A program made the translations under genes and the position numbers. A DNA stretch of 64,000 nucleotides from positions 124,001 to 188,000 of the forward strand of contig NZ_JAELVR010000012.1 in the NCBI RefSeq assembly GCF_016428585.1, written 5' to 3'. The DNA comes from Sedimentitalea arenosa (GTDB lineage Bacteria > Pseudomonadota > Alphaproteobacteria > Rhodobacterales > Rhodobacteraceae). A model generated the notes under the pieces. The model ran no database searches, was not told the DNA's origin, and saw nothing but the letters and a program-made list of their open reading frames with translations. Below are positions 10,889 to 20,265 of the stretch, piece by piece; within the stretch, counting starts at the first letter, position 1, and the number at the start of each line of letters is the position of its first letter.

Positions 10889-11673
10889 TGTTTCAGACGA
10901 TATCCCTGACAATCGACGCGCGCGGCGTCGCGACGTTGACCCTGACGCGCGCCGGCAAGCACAATGCCATGTCCGGCCAGATGATCGAGGAGCTGACGCA
11001 AGCCGCGGCGCAGCTCGACGCGGACGACTCGGTGCGTGTCGTGGTGCTGACCGGGGAGGGCGCGTCCTTCTGCGCCGGGGGCGACCTCGGCTGGATGCAA
11101 GCGCAGATGGCGGCGGATGCCGACACGCGCTATCGCGAAGCGCGCAAGCTGGCAGAGATGCTGGGCGCGCTCAACACTCTGGGCAAGCCATTGGTCGGCG
11201 CGATCCAGGGCAACGCCTTTGGTGGCGGCGTCGGCCTGATCAGCGTCTGCGACGTGGCCATCGGGGCCGATCATGTGAAGATGGGCCTGACGGAAACCCG
11301 GCTCGGCCTGATCCCGGCCACCATCGGCCCTTACGTGGTCGCGCGGATGGGCGAGGCAAGGGCGCGGCGGGTCTTCATGTCGGCGCGTCTGTTCGATGCG
11401 CCCGAAGCGATCGAACTCGGGCTTCTCGCGCGCATGGTTCCAGCGGCGGATCTCTCAGAGGCGGTCGAGCGCGAAGTCATTCCCTACCTGTCCTGCGCAC
11501 CCGGTGCCGTTGCGTCGGCCAAGAGGCTGGTGCGGGACCTTGCCGGCAGCGTCGACGATGCGGCCATCGACATGACCATACGGGCGCTCGTGGAGCGCTG
11601 GGAGACCGATGAGGCCGCCGAGGGAATCGGTGCGTTCTTCGACAAGCGCAAGGCGTCCTGGTTGCCGGGCTGA
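10885..11673 (+). CDS. liuC: Methylglutaconyl-CoA hydratase (enoyl-CoA hydratase family)
   Basis: The product (262 residues) is a crotonase-fold enzyme that most likely hydrates 3-methylglutaconyl-CoA to HMG-CoA. Oxyanion-hole segments are GASFCAGGDLGWMQ and GNAFGGGVGLISVCD, and the catalytic-glutamate region is MGLTETRLGLIPATIGPYV. The start codon overlaps the lyase stop (ATGATG), so the two are coupled. Sequence alone cannot exclude another short enoyl-CoA, but the position completes the leucine pathway. It ends four bases from the convergent nitronate monooxygenase gene. Confidence 0.88.
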   Translation: MMFQTISLTIDARGVATLTLTRAGKHNAMSGQMIEELTQAAAQLDADDSVRVVVLTGEGASFCAGGDLGWMQAQMAADADTRYREARKLAEMLGALNTLGKPLVGAIQGNAFGGGVGLISVCDVAIGADHVKMGLTETRLGLIPATIGPYVVARMGEARARRVFMSARLFDAPEAIELGLLARMVPAADLSEAVEREVIPYLSCAPGAVASAKRLVRDLAGSVDDAAIDMTIRALVERWETDEAAEGIGAFFDKRKASWLPG

Positions 11674-11677
11674 AAGA

Positions 11678-12742
11678 TCAGGTCAGCAGCGTCTGCGTCT
11701 CCTGCCAGAGCCGCGCGACGATCCGTGCGGCGGGCTCATCGCTTGTGCGAGCGGCCGATTGCCCGGCCCAGGCCTGCATCGCAGCGAGATCGCCGGATTT
11801 TGCGGCCTGGGCGCGCATCGGGCCGGTCAGGGCACGCTGCACGGGATAGGGCGCCGGGTCGGGGCCGGCTTCCGCCGCCTCCACATAGGGCGTGCGGAGC
11901 GCTCGGCCCAGCCGTCCCGAGAAGGTGCGGGTTGCAATGGTTTCCTCGGGTGCCGAGACCGCAAGCGCATCGGCCCAGGCCGGTGCCGTGCCGGCTTCGG
12001 GCGCGCGCAGGAAGCCGGTGCCGATCTGGACCGCCGACGCGCCGAGGATCAGCGCCGCGCCCACGCCGCGCGCATCGGCGATCCCTCCGGTCGCGACGAC
12101 CGGCACATCGACTGCGTCCACCACGGCCGGCAGGAGCGAGAACAACCCGACCAGCGAGATCGCGGCATCCTCGGCGCGAAAGGCGCCACGATGACCGCCC
12201 GCTTCCATGCCCTGGGCCACGATCACGTCGGCCCCCGCGGCTTGCGCCGCGCGCGCTTCGGCCACCGTGGTGACCGTGGCGAACCAGAGAATCCCGCGCT
12301 GTTTCATCTCGGTGACCATGTCGGGCGGATAAACGCCCATGATCGAGGAGATCGCAGTCGGCCCCGCGTCCAGCATGGCCGCGCATTGCGCGTCGAAATC
12401 CGGTTGCGGCGCATCCGGTGCGTCCGCCGCCGGCGTTGGCCCCCAGTCGGACAGGAAGGCCCGCAGGGTGGCTTCCTGTTCGGCATCCCGGGTCGGCGCG
12501 GGGTCGGGGATCCAAAGGTTCATCTGGAACCCGCCGTTGGAACGTGCGCGCATCGCGGTGGCCCAACCCGTGATCTCCTCGGGTTGCATCAGCAGCGCGC
12601 CGCAGGCGCCCATGCCGCCGCCTGCCGCGACCGCGGCGGACAATGCGACCGGGCAGGCCCCGGCCATCGGGGCCAGCAGGATCGGCACCTGCATCCCGAT
12701 ACGCCTGCAGAAATCCTCGGCTCGGTTCAACGCAGCATGCAT
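11678..12742 (-). CDS. Nitronate monooxygenase (2-nitropropane dioxygenase family)
   Basis: The 354-residue flavoenzyme belongs to the FMN-binding TIM-barrel family that oxidises alkyl nitronates or propionate-3-nitronate. Visible blocks are QVPILLAPMAGACPVALSAA, ADVIVAQGMEAGGHRGAF and PVVATGGIADARGVGAALIL, with GASAVQIGTGFL following. The start at 12742 is set by a strong GAGGAGG six bases upstream; a more upstream ATG lacks this. It is convergent with the leucine cluster and divergent from the nuo promoter region. The natural substrate is not known from context. Confidence 0.88.
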   Translation of the reverse strand: MHAALNRAEDFCRRIGMQVPILLAPMAGACPVALSAAVAAGGGMGACGALLMQPEEITGWATAMRARSNGGFQMNLWIPDPAPTRDAEQEATLRAFLSDWGPTPAADAPDAPQPDFDAQCAAMLDAGPTAISSIMGVYPPDMVTEMKQRGILWFATVTTVAEARAAQAAGADVIVAQGMEAGGHRGAFRAEDAAISLVGLFSLLPAVVDAVDVPVVATGGIADARGVGAALILGASAVQIGTGFLRAPEAGTAPAWADALAVSAPEETIATRTFSGRLGRALRTPYVEAAEAGPDPAPYPVQRALTGPMRAQAAKSGDLAAMQAWAGQSAARTSDEPAARIVARLWQETQTLLT

Positions 12743-12880
12743 GGTGGGCCTCCTCGGTTCCCGGGGCACCGCGCCCCACGGCGATAGAGCCGTTCGCGCC
12801 GCCCGCGGTCAAGTGCTGCGCCGCGCACAGGGGTCTTCGCTCCTGCGGCGATTCACCCGATCGGAAGGGGGTTCGGTCGG

Positions 12881-12909
12881 TTGACCCTGTGTGTCGGCAA
12901 GAGTAGACA
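12881..12909 (+). promoter_or_regulatory. Predicted promoter of the nuo operon
   Basis: TTGACC (12881-12886) and TAGACA (12904-12909) have a 17-base spacer, the best sigma70-like match in the 234-base gap before nuoA. Transcription would start near 12916, giving a leader of about 60 bases. The rest of the gap (12743-12880) is GC-rich with no gene visible. Confidence 0.55.
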
Positions 12910-12976
12910 ATCATTCAGTCTAATCGTCCCGTGCAGACCCGTGCTTCGGGCGCGGGCAGACATTAAGGAGCCGCTC

Positions 12977-13342
12977 GTGGAAGAGATGTTGCGGGAGTAT
13001 CTCCCGATCCTCGTGTTTCTGGCCGTCGCCATCGGGCTGGGGTTGGTCCTGATCCTGGCCGCTGTGGTGCTCGCCGTGCGGAACCCCGATCCCGAGAAGG
13101 TCAGCGCCTATGAATGCGGGTTCAACGCCTTTGACGATGCGCGGATGAAGTTCGATGTGCGGTTCTACCTCGTGTCGATCCTGTTCATCATCTTCGATCT
13201 GGAAATCGCATTCCTGTTTCCCTGGGCCGTGGCGTTCAAGGACATCAGCATGGTCGGGTTCTGGTCGATGATGGTGTTCCTGGGCGTGTTGACCATCGGC
13301 TTTGCCTATGAATGGAAAAAGGGAGCCCTGGAATGGGAGTAG
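12977..13342 (+). CDS. nuoA: NADH-quinone oxidoreductase subunit A
   Basis: NuoA (121 residues) is a three-helix membrane subunit of complex I at the junction with the peripheral arm. The conserved loop [20 protein letters not shown] with the redox-sensitive cysteine lies at about residues 39-58, followed by [21 protein letters not shown] place the start at GTG 12977, which has AAGGAG six bases upstream and gives [12 protein letters not shown]; an in-frame ATG three codons later is the alternative. First gene of the nuo operon; its 3' end overlaps nuoB. Confidence 0.95.
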   Translation: MEEMLREYLPILVFLAVAIGLGLVLILAAVVLAVRNPDPEKVSAYECGFNAFDDARMKFDVRFYLVSILFIIFDLEIAFLFPWAVAFKDISMVGFWSMMVFLGVLTIGFAYEWKKGALEWE

Positions 13343-13854
13343 CGGTTGCAGGCGGCGACAAGGAAGTCGCCACTCAGGCCCTGAATGCCGAGTTGCAGGA
13401 CAAGGGCTTCCTGTTGACCTCGACCGAGGACATCATCAACTGGGCGCGCACCGGGTCCCTGCACTGGATGACCTTTGGCCTTGCCTGCTGCGCGGTCGAG
13501 ATGATGCACACCTCGATGCCGCGCTATGACGCCGAACGGTTCGGCATCGCGCCGCGGGCCAGCCCGCGCCAGTCCGACCTGATGATCGTGGCCGGCACTC
13601 TGACCAACAAGATGGCCCCGGCGCTGCGCAAGGTCTATGACCAGATGCCCGAGCCGCGCTACGTGCTGTCCATGGGCAGCTGCGCCAACGGAGGCGGCTA
13701 TTATCACTACAGTTATTCGGTGGTGCGCGGCTGCGACCGTATCGTGCCGGTCGACGTCTATGTGCCGGGCTGCCCACCCACGGCCGAGGCATTGCTTTAC
13801 GGGCTGATGCAGCTGCAACGCAAGATCCGTCGCACGGGGACGATCGTCAGATGA
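13333..13854 (+). CDS. nuoB: NADH-quinone oxidoreductase subunit B
   Basis: NuoB (173 residues) carries the terminal [4Fe-4S] cluster N2 that reduces quinone. The ligands are visible in [11 protein letters not shown] (tandem Cys), [12 protein letters not shown] and [13 protein letters not shown]. The quinone-site arginine region [10 protein letters not shown] is intact. The ATG at 13333 overlaps the nuoA stop, following an in-gene GGAG. The stop overlaps the start of a small non-nuo gene. Confidence 0.96.
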   Translation: MGVAVAGGDKEVATQALNAELQDKGFLLTSTEDIINWARTGSLHWMTFGLACCAVEMMHTSMPRYDAERFGIAPRASPRQSDLMIVAGTLTNKMAPALRKVYDQMPEPRYVLSMGSCANGGGYYHYSYSVVRGCDRIVPVDVYVPGCPPTAEALLYGLMQLQRKIRRTGTIVR

Positions 13855-14171
13855 CGGGGGGCGTTGTCCGGAAATGGGAAGCGACGATCGCGCGCAAGGA
13901 TGTGGATCAGTGGCGTGAGACGTTCCTGACCCGTGTTTATCCGGGCATGTCTGCGATCGTGGGACACAAGGGTATTCGAGTCCTGCTCAGCCGCGATGCC
14001 GATCCGTGCCGGATGACGGTCCTGACCACCTGGGATGACATGGCAGCCATCGAGAGTTTTGCCGGAGAAGACCCCGCGCGGACCGTGTTGCCGGATTTCA
14101 TGGCGCCGTTCTTTCCGGACCACGACCTGATGGCGACTTTTCACGACGATCTGCCTCTGGAGATAAATTGA
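13851..14171 (+). CDS. Small protein between nuoB and nuoC, ABM-like fold possible
   Basis: I do not recognise this 106-residue protein with certainty. It begins [20 protein letters not shown] and contains [26 protein letters not shown], a pattern of strand, helix and W-D ending like the dimeric alpha-beta barrel of antibiotic biosynthesis monooxygenase proteins. No signal peptide or membrane segment is seen. It overlaps nuoB by four bases (ATGA) and its stop overlaps the nuoC start, so it is translated with complex I genes. A role in complex I or quinone protection is possible but unproven. Confidence 0.75.
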   Translation: MTGGVVRKWEATIARKDVDQWRETFLTRVYPGMSAIVGHKGIRVLLSRDADPCRMTVLTTWDDMAAIESFAGEDPARTVLPDFMAPFFPDHDLMATFHDDLPLEIN

Positions 14172-14776
14172 TGTCGGATGCACTGAACGAACTCGGCGCC
14201 CATATCGAACTGAAGCGCCCGGATTGCGTGCTGTCCTGGGACGTGTCGCATGACGAGCTGAACGTCGACGTCACGCCTGCCAACATCGTCGGCTTCGTCG
14301 AGTTCCTGAAAACCGATGCCACATGCCGGTTCTCGACCCTCGTCGACATCACGGCGGTCGACTATCCCGAACGCCCCAAGCGGTTCGACGTGGTCTATCA
14401 CTTCCTGTCGATGTACCAAAATCATCGCATCCGCCTGCGTTTGGCGGTGCGCGAAGAGGACATGGTGCCCTCGATCGTGACCATCCATCCCAGCGCCAAC
14501 TGGTTCGAACGCGAGGTGTTCGACATGTTCGGCATCCTGTTCTCGGGCCATCCGGACCTGCGCCGCATCCTGACCGATTACGGTTTTCGCGGCCATCCAC
14601 TGCGCAAGGACTTCCCCACCACGGGCTATACCGAGGTGCGCTATGACGAGTCGGAAAAGCGCGTGGTCTACGAGCCGGTCTCGCTGGTTCAGGAATACCG
14701 GCAGTTCGATTTCATGAGCCCGTGGGAGGGTGCCGAGTACATCCTGCCTGGTGACGAAAAGAAGGAAGCCAAGTGA
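14171..14776 (+). CDS. nuoC: NADH-quinone oxidoreductase subunit C
   Basis: NuoC (201 residues) is the 30-kDa hydrophilic subunit of the connecting module, lacking cofactors. The family signature is visible as [20 protein letters not shown] (about 61-80) and the C-terminal block [36 protein letters not shown]. It is separate from NuoD, as in most alphaproteobacteria, not fused as in E. coli. ATG at 14171 overlaps the preceding stop codon. Confidence 0.96.
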   Translation: MSDALNELGAHIELKRPDCVLSWDVSHDELNVDVTPANIVGFVEFLKTDATCRFSTLVDITAVDYPERPKRFDVVYHFLSMYQNHRIRLRLAVREEDMVPSIVTIHPSANWFEREVFDMFGILFSGHPDLRRILTDYGFRGHPLRKDFPTTGYTEVRYDESEKRVVYEPVSLVQEYRQFDFMSPWEGAEYILPGDEKKEAK

Positions 14777-14949
14777 TGGAAGGGATCATCTGGCTGATCG
14801 CGACGGCGCTGACCGTCATCCCGATGCTGAAGCTGCTGCCGCATTTCGGGATCAACAAGTTCTGGGCCCTGGCCTGCATCATCCCGCTGGGCGTGCTGGT
14901 GTTGCTCTGGATCATGGCGATGAAACTTCAGGAGCTGGAGAAACGATGA
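14776..14949 (+). CDS. 57-residue two-helix membrane protein between nuoC and nuoD
   Basis: The frame [20 protein letters not shown] ... ends MKLQELEKR and is flanked by ATGA-type overlaps on both sides: its ATG overlaps the nuoC TGA, and its TGA overlaps the nuoD ATG. Two hydrophobic segments (about 3-23 and 30-48) are separated by a short [10 protein letters not shown] loop, and the tail is charged. The coupling on both sides and the membrane character argue that it is a real gene. I know no named family. A small accessory subunit or assembly peptide of complex I is the natural hypothesis. Confidence 0.7.
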   Translation: MEGIIWLIATALTVIPMLKLLPHFGINKFWALACIIPLGVLVLLWIMAMKLQELEKR

Positions 14950-16190
14950 TGGACGGTGATATTCGCGTCAATACATATGATGACGGCTCCACCGACGCGC
15001 TGACCGGCGAGCAGAAGATCCGCAACTTCAACATCAACTTCGGGCCCCAACACCCTGCGGCGCACGGTGTGCTGCGACTGGTGCTGGAGCTGGACGGTGA
15101 AATCGTAGAGCGGTGCGATCCGCATATCGGTCTTTTGCATCGCGGCACCGAAAAGCTGATGGAAAGCCGTACCTATCTGCAGAACCTGCCTTACTTTGAC
15201 CGGCTGGACTATGTCGCGCCGATGAACCAGGAACATGCGTGGTGCCTGGCGATCGAAAAACTGACCGGGGTCGAGGTGCCGCGTCGCGCCAGCCTGATCC
15301 GGGTGCTCTATTCGGAAATCGGCCGCATCCTGAACCACCTGCTCAACATCACCACGCAGGCGATGGACGTGGGCGCGTTGACACCGCCGCTCTGGGGGTT
15401 CGAAGAGCGCGAAAAGCTGATGATCTTCTACGAGCGGGCCTGCGGTGCGCGCCTGCACGCGGCCTATTTCCGGCCCGGTGGCGTCCATCAGGATCTGCCC
15501 GGCGAGCTGCTGGACGATATCGAAACCTGGAGCCACGATTTCCCCCGCGTGATGGCGGATATCGACGGCCTTCTGACCGAGAACCGCATTTTCAAGCAGC
15601 GCAACGCCGATATCGGCGTCGTGACCGAGGACGACATCCTGAACTACGGCTTCTCGGGCGTCATGGTGCGTGGCTCGGGCCTTGCCTGGGATCTGCGTCG
15701 CAGCCAGCCCTATGAATGCTACGACGAGTTCGACTTCCAGATCCCGGTCGGCAAGAATGGCGACTGCTATGACCGGTACCTCGTCCGCATGGAAGAGATG
15801 CGCCAGTCACTTTCGATCATCCAGCAGGCGATTGTGAAGCTCCGCGAACCGGAAGGGCAGGGAGACATCCTTGCGCGCGGCAAGATCACTCCGCCCTCGC
15901 GCAGCGACATGAAGACCTCGATGGAAGCGCTGATCCATCACTTCAAGCTCTATACCGAGGGGTTCCACGTTCCCGCGGGCGAGGTTTATGCGGCTGTCGA
16001 GGCACCCAAGGGCGAATTCGGCGTCTATCTCGTGGCGGACGGCACCAACAAGCCCTATCGCGCCAAGATCCGTGCACCGGGCTACCTGCACCTGCAGGCG
16101 ATGGATCACGTCGCGGGCGGACACCAGTTGGCCGACGTGGCCGCGATCATCGGCACGATGGACGTGGTGTTCGGAGAGATCGACCGATGA
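14946..16190 (+). CDS. nuoD: NADH-quinone oxidoreductase subunit D
   Basis: NuoD (414 residues) is the 49-kDa subunit that with NuoB forms the quinone pocket. Conserved blocks are [21 protein letters not shown] (about 29-49) with the quinone-binding histidine, [32 protein letters not shown] and the C-terminal [13 protein letters not shown]-like ending [15 protein letters not shown] at 14946 overlaps the upstream small gene; a second ATG follows directly. Length is typical. Confidence 0.96.
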   Translation: MMDGDIRVNTYDDGSTDALTGEQKIRNFNINFGPQHPAAHGVLRLVLELDGEIVERCDPHIGLLHRGTEKLMESRTYLQNLPYFDRLDYVAPMNQEHAWCLAIEKLTGVEVPRRASLIRVLYSEIGRILNHLLNITTQAMDVGALTPPLWGFEEREKLMIFYERACGARLHAAYFRPGGVHQDLPGELLDDIETWSHDFPRVMADIDGLLTENRIFKQRNADIGVVTEDDILNYGFSGVMVRGSGLAWDLRRSQPYECYDEFDFQIPVGKNGDCYDRYLVRMEEMRQSLSIIQQAIVKLREPEGQGDILARGKITPPSRSDMKTSMEALIHHFKLYTEGFHVPAGEVYAAVEAPKGEFGVYLVADGTNKPYRAKIRAPGYLHLQAMDHVAGGHQLADVAAIIGTMDVVFGEIDR

Positions 16191-16255
16191 CAGGGCGGCT
16201 TGCATTGCTGCCATGCGTCGCCCCTGATGCCACTTGCGCGGAGGGACGGATCTGA
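16187..16255 (+). CDS. Possible 22-codon coupled mini-ORF
   Basis: A frame [20 protein letters not shown] followed by RI and stop starts on the ATGA overlapping the nuoD stop and ends on a TGA overlapping the next ATG (16255). It fills the spacer exactly. It may be only a coupling device that carries ribosomes from nuoD to the next gene. Chance is also possible at this length. Confidence 0.25.
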   Translation: MTGRLALLPCVAPDATCAEGRI

Positions 16256-16605
16256 TGCTATCGACCGTGACCACCATCATCGGCTGGGCCGCCGTCATCT
16301 TCATGCTGGCGGTCACGGTGCTTCTGGCCATGAACAAGCAGACCGGTCTCAAGCTGATCCAGCACCGGCCCGAAATGCTGCCGCAGGCGCTTCTGGTGCG
16401 CTATGCCGGGTTGACCCTGCTGGCGCTGTTGGCCGTGCTGATCAATGCGCCCACGATCCTCTTCGCGATGCTGCTCAGCTTCGCGGTGATCGGCTTGGGT
16501 GACGCGTTCATATATCGCCGGGCGGGGCACCCGTTCTGGCTTCATCTCTTTGGCGGCGGCGCTGCCTTCATCGGCGCGATCATCGCGTTCTTCGCCATTC
16601 CCTGA
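16255..16605 (+). CDS. Membrane protein between nuoD and nuoE
   Basis: This 116-residue protein has about four hydrophobic helices: TTIIGWAAVIFMLAVTVLL (near 4-23), ALLVRYAGLTLLALLAVL, APTILFAMLLSFAVIGLGDA and HLFGGGAAFIGAIIAFFAIP. Between them lie short charged loops (NKQTGLKLIQHRPEMLPQ, YRRAGHP). I recognise no named family. The ATG at 16255 has GGAGGG upstream; longer forms starting at non-ATG codons are unlikely. It is embedded in the nuo operon with only nine bases to nuoE. Confidence 0.8.
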   Translation: MLSTVTTIIGWAAVIFMLAVTVLLAMNKQTGLKLIQHRPEMLPQALLVRYAGLTLLALLAVLINAPTILFAMLLSFAVIGLGDAFIYRRAGHPFWLHLFGGGAAFIGAIIAFFAIP

Positions 16606-16614
16606 GGACCGACC

Positions 16615-17874
16615 ATGCTGCGCAGACTGCATCAAGACCAACCCGACAGCTTCGAATTCACCCCGGCCAACCGCGCCTGGGCCGAGGGGCAGATCAGCAA
16701 GTATCCCGAAGGCCGGCAGGCCAGCGCGATCATCCCGCTCTTGTGGCGCGCGCAAGAGCAGGAGGGCTGGTTGACGCGGCCCGCCATCGAGCATGTCGCC
16801 GAGATGCTCGACATGGCCTATATCCGCGCGCTCGAAGTGGCGTCGTTCTATTTCATGTTCCAGCTTCAGCCGGTGGGCAGCGTTGCGCATATCCAGATCT
16901 GCGGCACCACCTCCTGCATGATCTGCGGCGCGGAAGACCTCGTCGCGGTCTGCCAGGACAAGATTGCCAGGCAACCGCACCAACTCTCCGCCGATGGCAA
17001 GTTCAGCTGGGAAGAGGTCGAGTGCCTCGGTTCCTGTGCCAACGCGCCGATGGCGCAGATCGGCAAGGATTACTACGAAGATCTGACCGCGGCGCGCCTG
17101 GGCGAGATTCTCGACGAACTGGCGGCTGGCAAGGTGCCTGTGCCTGGGCCGCAGAACGGGCGGTACGCAGCCGAGCCTTTGAGCGGGCTGACCAGCCTGA
17201 CTGAATATGACAGTGGGCGCACACAGTACAACGCGAGTGTCCAGCTGGCCGTCGACCTTGGGGATACGATCAAGCGGATCGACGGAACCGAGGTGCCTCT
17301 GCTGACGCCCTGGCGCCGAGACGCGGCCAACCAGCCCGACGAGCCGACCGGCGAGGCGTCGCCCGAACCCAAGCCAGCCGCCGACAAGCCGGTCGACAAG
17401 ACCGGTGTGACCAAGCAGGAGGCTGAGGCGCAATCCAAGGCCAAACCCCAGTCAAAACGGTTCCCGACGATCGAGCCGGGCGTGATCCAGCCCTCGACAG
17501 CGCTGCCGGGGCAGGAAGAGCTTTCCACGCGCAGAGGTGCCTGGCGCTATCAGCCTGACGCGCCCAAGGCATCCGCAGGTTCCGATGCCGGCAAGCCGCC
17601 GGTGCTGGACGCGGCGCGGGATGGCACGCCCGACGATCTGAAGAAGATCAAGGGTGTGGGTCCGAAACTGGAAGGCGTTCTGAACGGGATCGGTGTGTTC
17701 CACTTCGATCAGATCGCGCAGTGGAGCGCTGCCGAAGTGGCCTGGGCCGACGAGAACCTCGTCGGGTTCAAGGGCCGCGTGAGCCGCGACAACTGGGTCG
17801 AGCAGGCCAAACTACTCGCAGAGGGTAAGGAAACGGAATTCTCGGCTCGGGTGAAGGACGGGGACGTTTACTGA
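16615..17874 (+). CDS. nuoE: NADH-quinone oxidoreductase subunit E with long C-terminal extension
   Basis: The first ~190 residues form the normal NuoE: a helical part ([20 protein letters not shown]) and a thioredoxin-like domain holding the [2Fe-2S] cluster N1a, with ligands in [14 protein letters not shown] and [10 protein letters not shown]. The protein continues to 419 residues, against about 165-240 in most bacteria. The tail has a proline/lysine-rich linker (about 235-290), a [18 protein letters not shown] block, and a helix-hairpin-helix-like domain from about residue 340 ([14 protein letters not shown]) to 410. The same domain ends the next gene's product. Extended NuoE proteins occur in other Rhodobacteraceae; the role of the tail is unknown. 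Confidence 0.95.
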   Translation: MLRRLHQDQPDSFEFTPANRAWAEGQISKYPEGRQASAIIPLLWRAQEQEGWLTRPAIEHVAEMLDMAYIRALEVASFYFMFQLQPVGSVAHIQICGTTSCMICGAEDLVAVCQDKIARQPHQLSADGKFSWEEVECLGSCANAPMAQIGKDYYEDLTAARLGEILDELAAGKVPVPGPQNGRYAAEPLSGLTSLTEYDSGRTQYNASVQLAVDLGDTIKRIDGTEVPLLTPWRRDAANQPDEPTGEASPEPKPAADKPVDKTGVTKQEAEAQSKAKPQSKRFPTIEPGVIQPSTALPGQEELSTRRGAWRYQPDAPKASAGSDAGKPPVLDAARDGTPDDLKKIKGVGPKLEGVLNGIGVFHFDQIAQWSAAEVAWADENLVGFKGRVSRDNWVEQAKLLAEGKETEFSARVKDGDVY

Positions 17875-17905
17875 CAGGCTACCGATTGATTGACGGAGGT
17901 TCGGA

Positions 17906-18598
17906 ATGAACGCGACGGAAAACTCGAATACCTGTGTAACGATCTGCTGGGTGCTGGCTGCCTTGGCGGGGCTGGGGCTGACCATCGGGTCTCATGGCGC
18001 CCTTGGGATCGTCCTTGCCGTGTTGCTGGGCCTCGTGGTCACGGTTGCCGGTGGAGCCTTGCTGCAGAAAACGATCTGCGGAGCGGATCTCGACAATTGG
18101 GGACCGTTCGAAGGGCTCAAGGGCGTGCCCGGCTGGGACGCGCCCAACCAGCGCAGCACCAATGCGCCGGTGGCTCCTACTGCCCCCGCATCACAGCCCG
18201 CGGCCAAACCTGCCGCCGCTGCCCCGGAGGCAAAAGTCGCCACGTCCTCGACCCAACTGCCGGGCGAAACCGAATTGAAGGCGCGCAAGGGCGACTGGCG
18301 CTATGATCCAAACCCCAACGGTGCGGCGGACGGCCCGGCGCGGCTTGCCAGCGCGCGCGAAAGCGGTGCCGACGATCTCAAGCTGATCAAGGGCGTCGGC
18401 CCCAAGCTCGAATCGTTGCTGCACGAAATGGGCTTCTACCACTTCGATCAGGTCGCCGCCTGGAGCGAGGATGACGTCGCCTGGATGGATGATAACCTCG
18501 AAGGCTTCAAGGGACGGGTCAGCCGCGATGCCTGGGTCGAGCAGGCGAAGATCCTTGCGGCCGGTGGCGAAACCGAGTTTTCAAAGCGCAAAGCCTGA
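17906..18598 (+). CDS. Membrane-anchored protein sharing the NuoE C-terminal HhH domain
   Basis: The 230-residue protein has two hydrophobic helices at about 11-53 (CWVLAALAGLGLTIGSHGAL and GIVLAVLLGLVVTVAGGALL), an Ala/Pro-rich linker (90-120), a block LPGETELKARKGDWRYDP, and a helix-hairpin-helix-like domain from about 156 ([14 protein letters not shown]) to the end. By hand alignment about 52 of 74 residues of that domain are identical to the NuoE tail. The same module is found fused to ribosomal protein L21 in some alphaproteobacteria. ATG at 17906 has GGAGG seven bases upstream. It may tether or mimic the NuoE tail at the membrane; this is inference. Confidence 0.85.
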   Translation: MNATENSNTCVTICWVLAALAGLGLTIGSHGALGIVLAVLLGLVVTVAGGALLQKTICGADLDNWGPFEGLKGVPGWDAPNQRSTNAPVAPTAPASQPAAKPAAAAPEAKVATSSTQLPGETELKARKGDWRYDPNPNGAADGPARLASARESGADDLKLIKGVGPKLESLLHEMGFYHFDQVAAWSEDDVAWMDDNLEGFKGRVSRDAWVEQAKILAAGGETEFSKRKA

Positions 18599-18628
18599 GC
18601 GGTCGGAACGGGACGAAGGCAAAACCGG

Positions 18629-18853
18629 ATGAGCACGGAACAGGACAGGCGCATCGCCCGCAAGGGCCGGCACGTGGCGATTGTCATCGCCGGCTCGATG
18701 CTTCTGTGGCTCGGCGCGCAATGGCTGGGGCAGGCAATGGGATTGCCGGGACGATTTGCCCTGCTGTTCGATCTGGCGGCCCTGGCCGCGCTGATCTATG
18801 CCTTCGTCAACATTTACCAAATCTGGCGCATGCGCCAGGACAACCAAGGGTAG
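18629..18853 (+). CDS. DUF5337-type small membrane protein
   Basis: The 74-residue product begins with a charged stretch (MSTEQDRRIARKGRHVAI) followed by two membrane segments, VIAGSMLLWLGAQWLGQA and FALLFDLAALAALIYAFVNI, and ends QIWRMRQDNQG. It matches my memory of DUF5337, a family restricted largely to Rhodobacteraceae and located in nuo clusters. Seven bases separate it from nuoF. Function is unknown. Confidence 0.8.
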   Translation: MSTEQDRRIARKGRHVAIVIAGSMLLWLGAQWLGQAMGLPGRFALLFDLAALAALIYAFVNIYQIWRMRQDNQG

Positions 18854-18859
18854 TCTCAG

Positions 18860-20158
18860 ATGCTGAAAGACCAGGATCGGATCTTCACCAATCTCTACGG
18901 GATGCACGATCGCACGCTGGCGGGCGCAAAGGCGCGCGGGCATTGGGACGGCACCGCGGGATTGATCCAGAAGGGGCGCGACTGGATCGTGCAGCAAATG
19001 AAGGACAGTGGTCTTCGCGGACGCGGCGGGGCCGGGTTCCCGACAGGCCTGAAATGGTCCTTCATGCCCAAGGAAAGCGACGGGCGGCCCAGCTACCTTG
19101 TCGTCAACGCGGATGAATCCGAACCCGGAACCTGCAAGGACCGCGAGATCATGCGCCATGATCCGCATACCTTGATCGAAGGCTGCCTCATCGCGTCCTT
19201 CGCGATGAACGCCAATGCTTGCTACATCTACATCCGCGGCGAATATATCCGCGAGAAGGAAGCACTGCAGGCGGCCATCGACGAAGCCTATGACGCCGGA
19301 CTTCTCGGCCCGAACGCTGCCGGATCGGGTTGGGATTTCGACCTGTATCTGCATCACGGCGCCGGCGCCTATATCTGCGGCGAGGAAACCGCGCTGTTGG
19401 AAAGTCTTGAAGGCAAGAAGGGCATGCCGCGGATGAAGCCGCCCTTTCCGGCCGGCGCGGGGCTCTACGGCTGTCCGACCACGGTCAACAACGTCGAATC
19501 CATCGCGGTCGTGCCGACCATCCTGCGGCGTGGCCCGGAATGGTTTTCTTCTTTCGGGCGTCCGAACAACGCGGGCACCAAGCTCTTCGCGATCAGTGGC
19601 CACGTGAACAACCCCTGCGTCGTCGAAGAGGCGATGAGCATCAGTTTCGAGGAGTTGATCGAACGCCATTGTGGCGGCATTCGGGGCGGCTGGGACAACC
19701 TAAAGGCTGTCATTCCGGGGGGGTCCTCGGTGCCGCTCTTGCCGGGCAAGATCATGCAGGAGGACTGCATCATGGATTTCGACTGGCTGCGCGAGCAGCG
19801 GTCGGGCCTCGGCACTGCGGCCGTGATCGTCATGGACAACTCGACCGATGTCATCAAGGCGATCTGGCGCCTGTCCAAGTTCTACAAGCATGAAAGCTGC
19901 GGACAGTGCACGCCGTGCCGCGAAGGCACCGGCTGGATGATGCGGGTGATGGATCGCCTCGTGACTGGCGATGCCGAGCCCGAGGAAATCGACATGCTGC
20001 TCGACGTGACCAAGCAGGTCGAGGGCCACACGATCTGTGCGCTCGGCGACGCGGCGGCCTGGCCGATCCAGGGCCTGATCCGGCATTTCCGCAACGAGAT
20101 CGAGGACCGGATCAAGCACAAGCGCACCGGTCGCGTCAGCGCGGTGGCGGCGGAATGA
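18860..20158 (+). CDS. nuoF: NADH-quinone oxidoreductase subunit F
   Basis: NuoF (432 residues) binds NADH and FMN and carries [4Fe-4S] cluster N3. The NADH/FMN glycine-rich motif is [18 protein letters not shown] (about 53-70), [15 protein letters not shown] follows, and [20 protein letters not shown] is the FMN-binding segment. The N3 ligands lie in [14 protein letters not shown] and HTICALGD. The length and all motifs are standard. Its stop overlaps a possible small ORF that leads into the DUF3291 gene. Confidence 0.97.
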   Translation: MLKDQDRIFTNLYGMHDRTLAGAKARGHWDGTAGLIQKGRDWIVQQMKDSGLRGRGGAGFPTGLKWSFMPKESDGRPSYLVVNADESEPGTCKDREIMRHDPHTLIEGCLIASFAMNANACYIYIRGEYIREKEALQAAIDEAYDAGLLGPNAAGSGWDFDLYLHHGAGAYICGEETALLESLEGKKGMPRMKPPFPAGAGLYGCPTTVNNVESIAVVPTILRRGPEWFSSFGRPNNAGTKLFAISGHVNNPCVVEEAMSISFEELIERHCGGIRGGWDNLKAVIPGGSSVPLLPGKIMQEDCIMDFDWLREQRSGLGTAAVIVMDNSTDVIKAIWRLSKFYKHESCGQCTPCREGTGWMMRVMDRLVTGDAEPEEIDMLLDVTKQVEGHTICALGDAAAWPIQGLIRHFRNEIEDRIKHKRTGRVSAVAAE

Positions 20159-20265
20159 TCCGAGCCGGGATCAGGGCAGGCAGGCCGATGGCCGGGCTGG
20201 CGGGCTTTGCCGCGCCGGTTCGGGCTGGTGCGCTGGCCTTGGTCGCGACGTGGGAGGCGTCATGA
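20155..20265 (+). CDS. Possible 36-residue coupled ORF after nuoF
   Basis: The frame starts [20 protein letters not shown] on an ATG overlapping the nuoF stop and ends with a TGA overlapping the ATG of the DUF3291 gene. The content is Ala/Gly/Val-rich and weakly hydrophobic, like a poor signal or membrane segment. Perfect coupling at both ends suggests translation, but such overlaps can arise by chance in GC-rich DNA. Confidence 0.3.
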   Translation: MIRAGIRAGRPMAGLAGFAAPVRAGALALVATWEAS

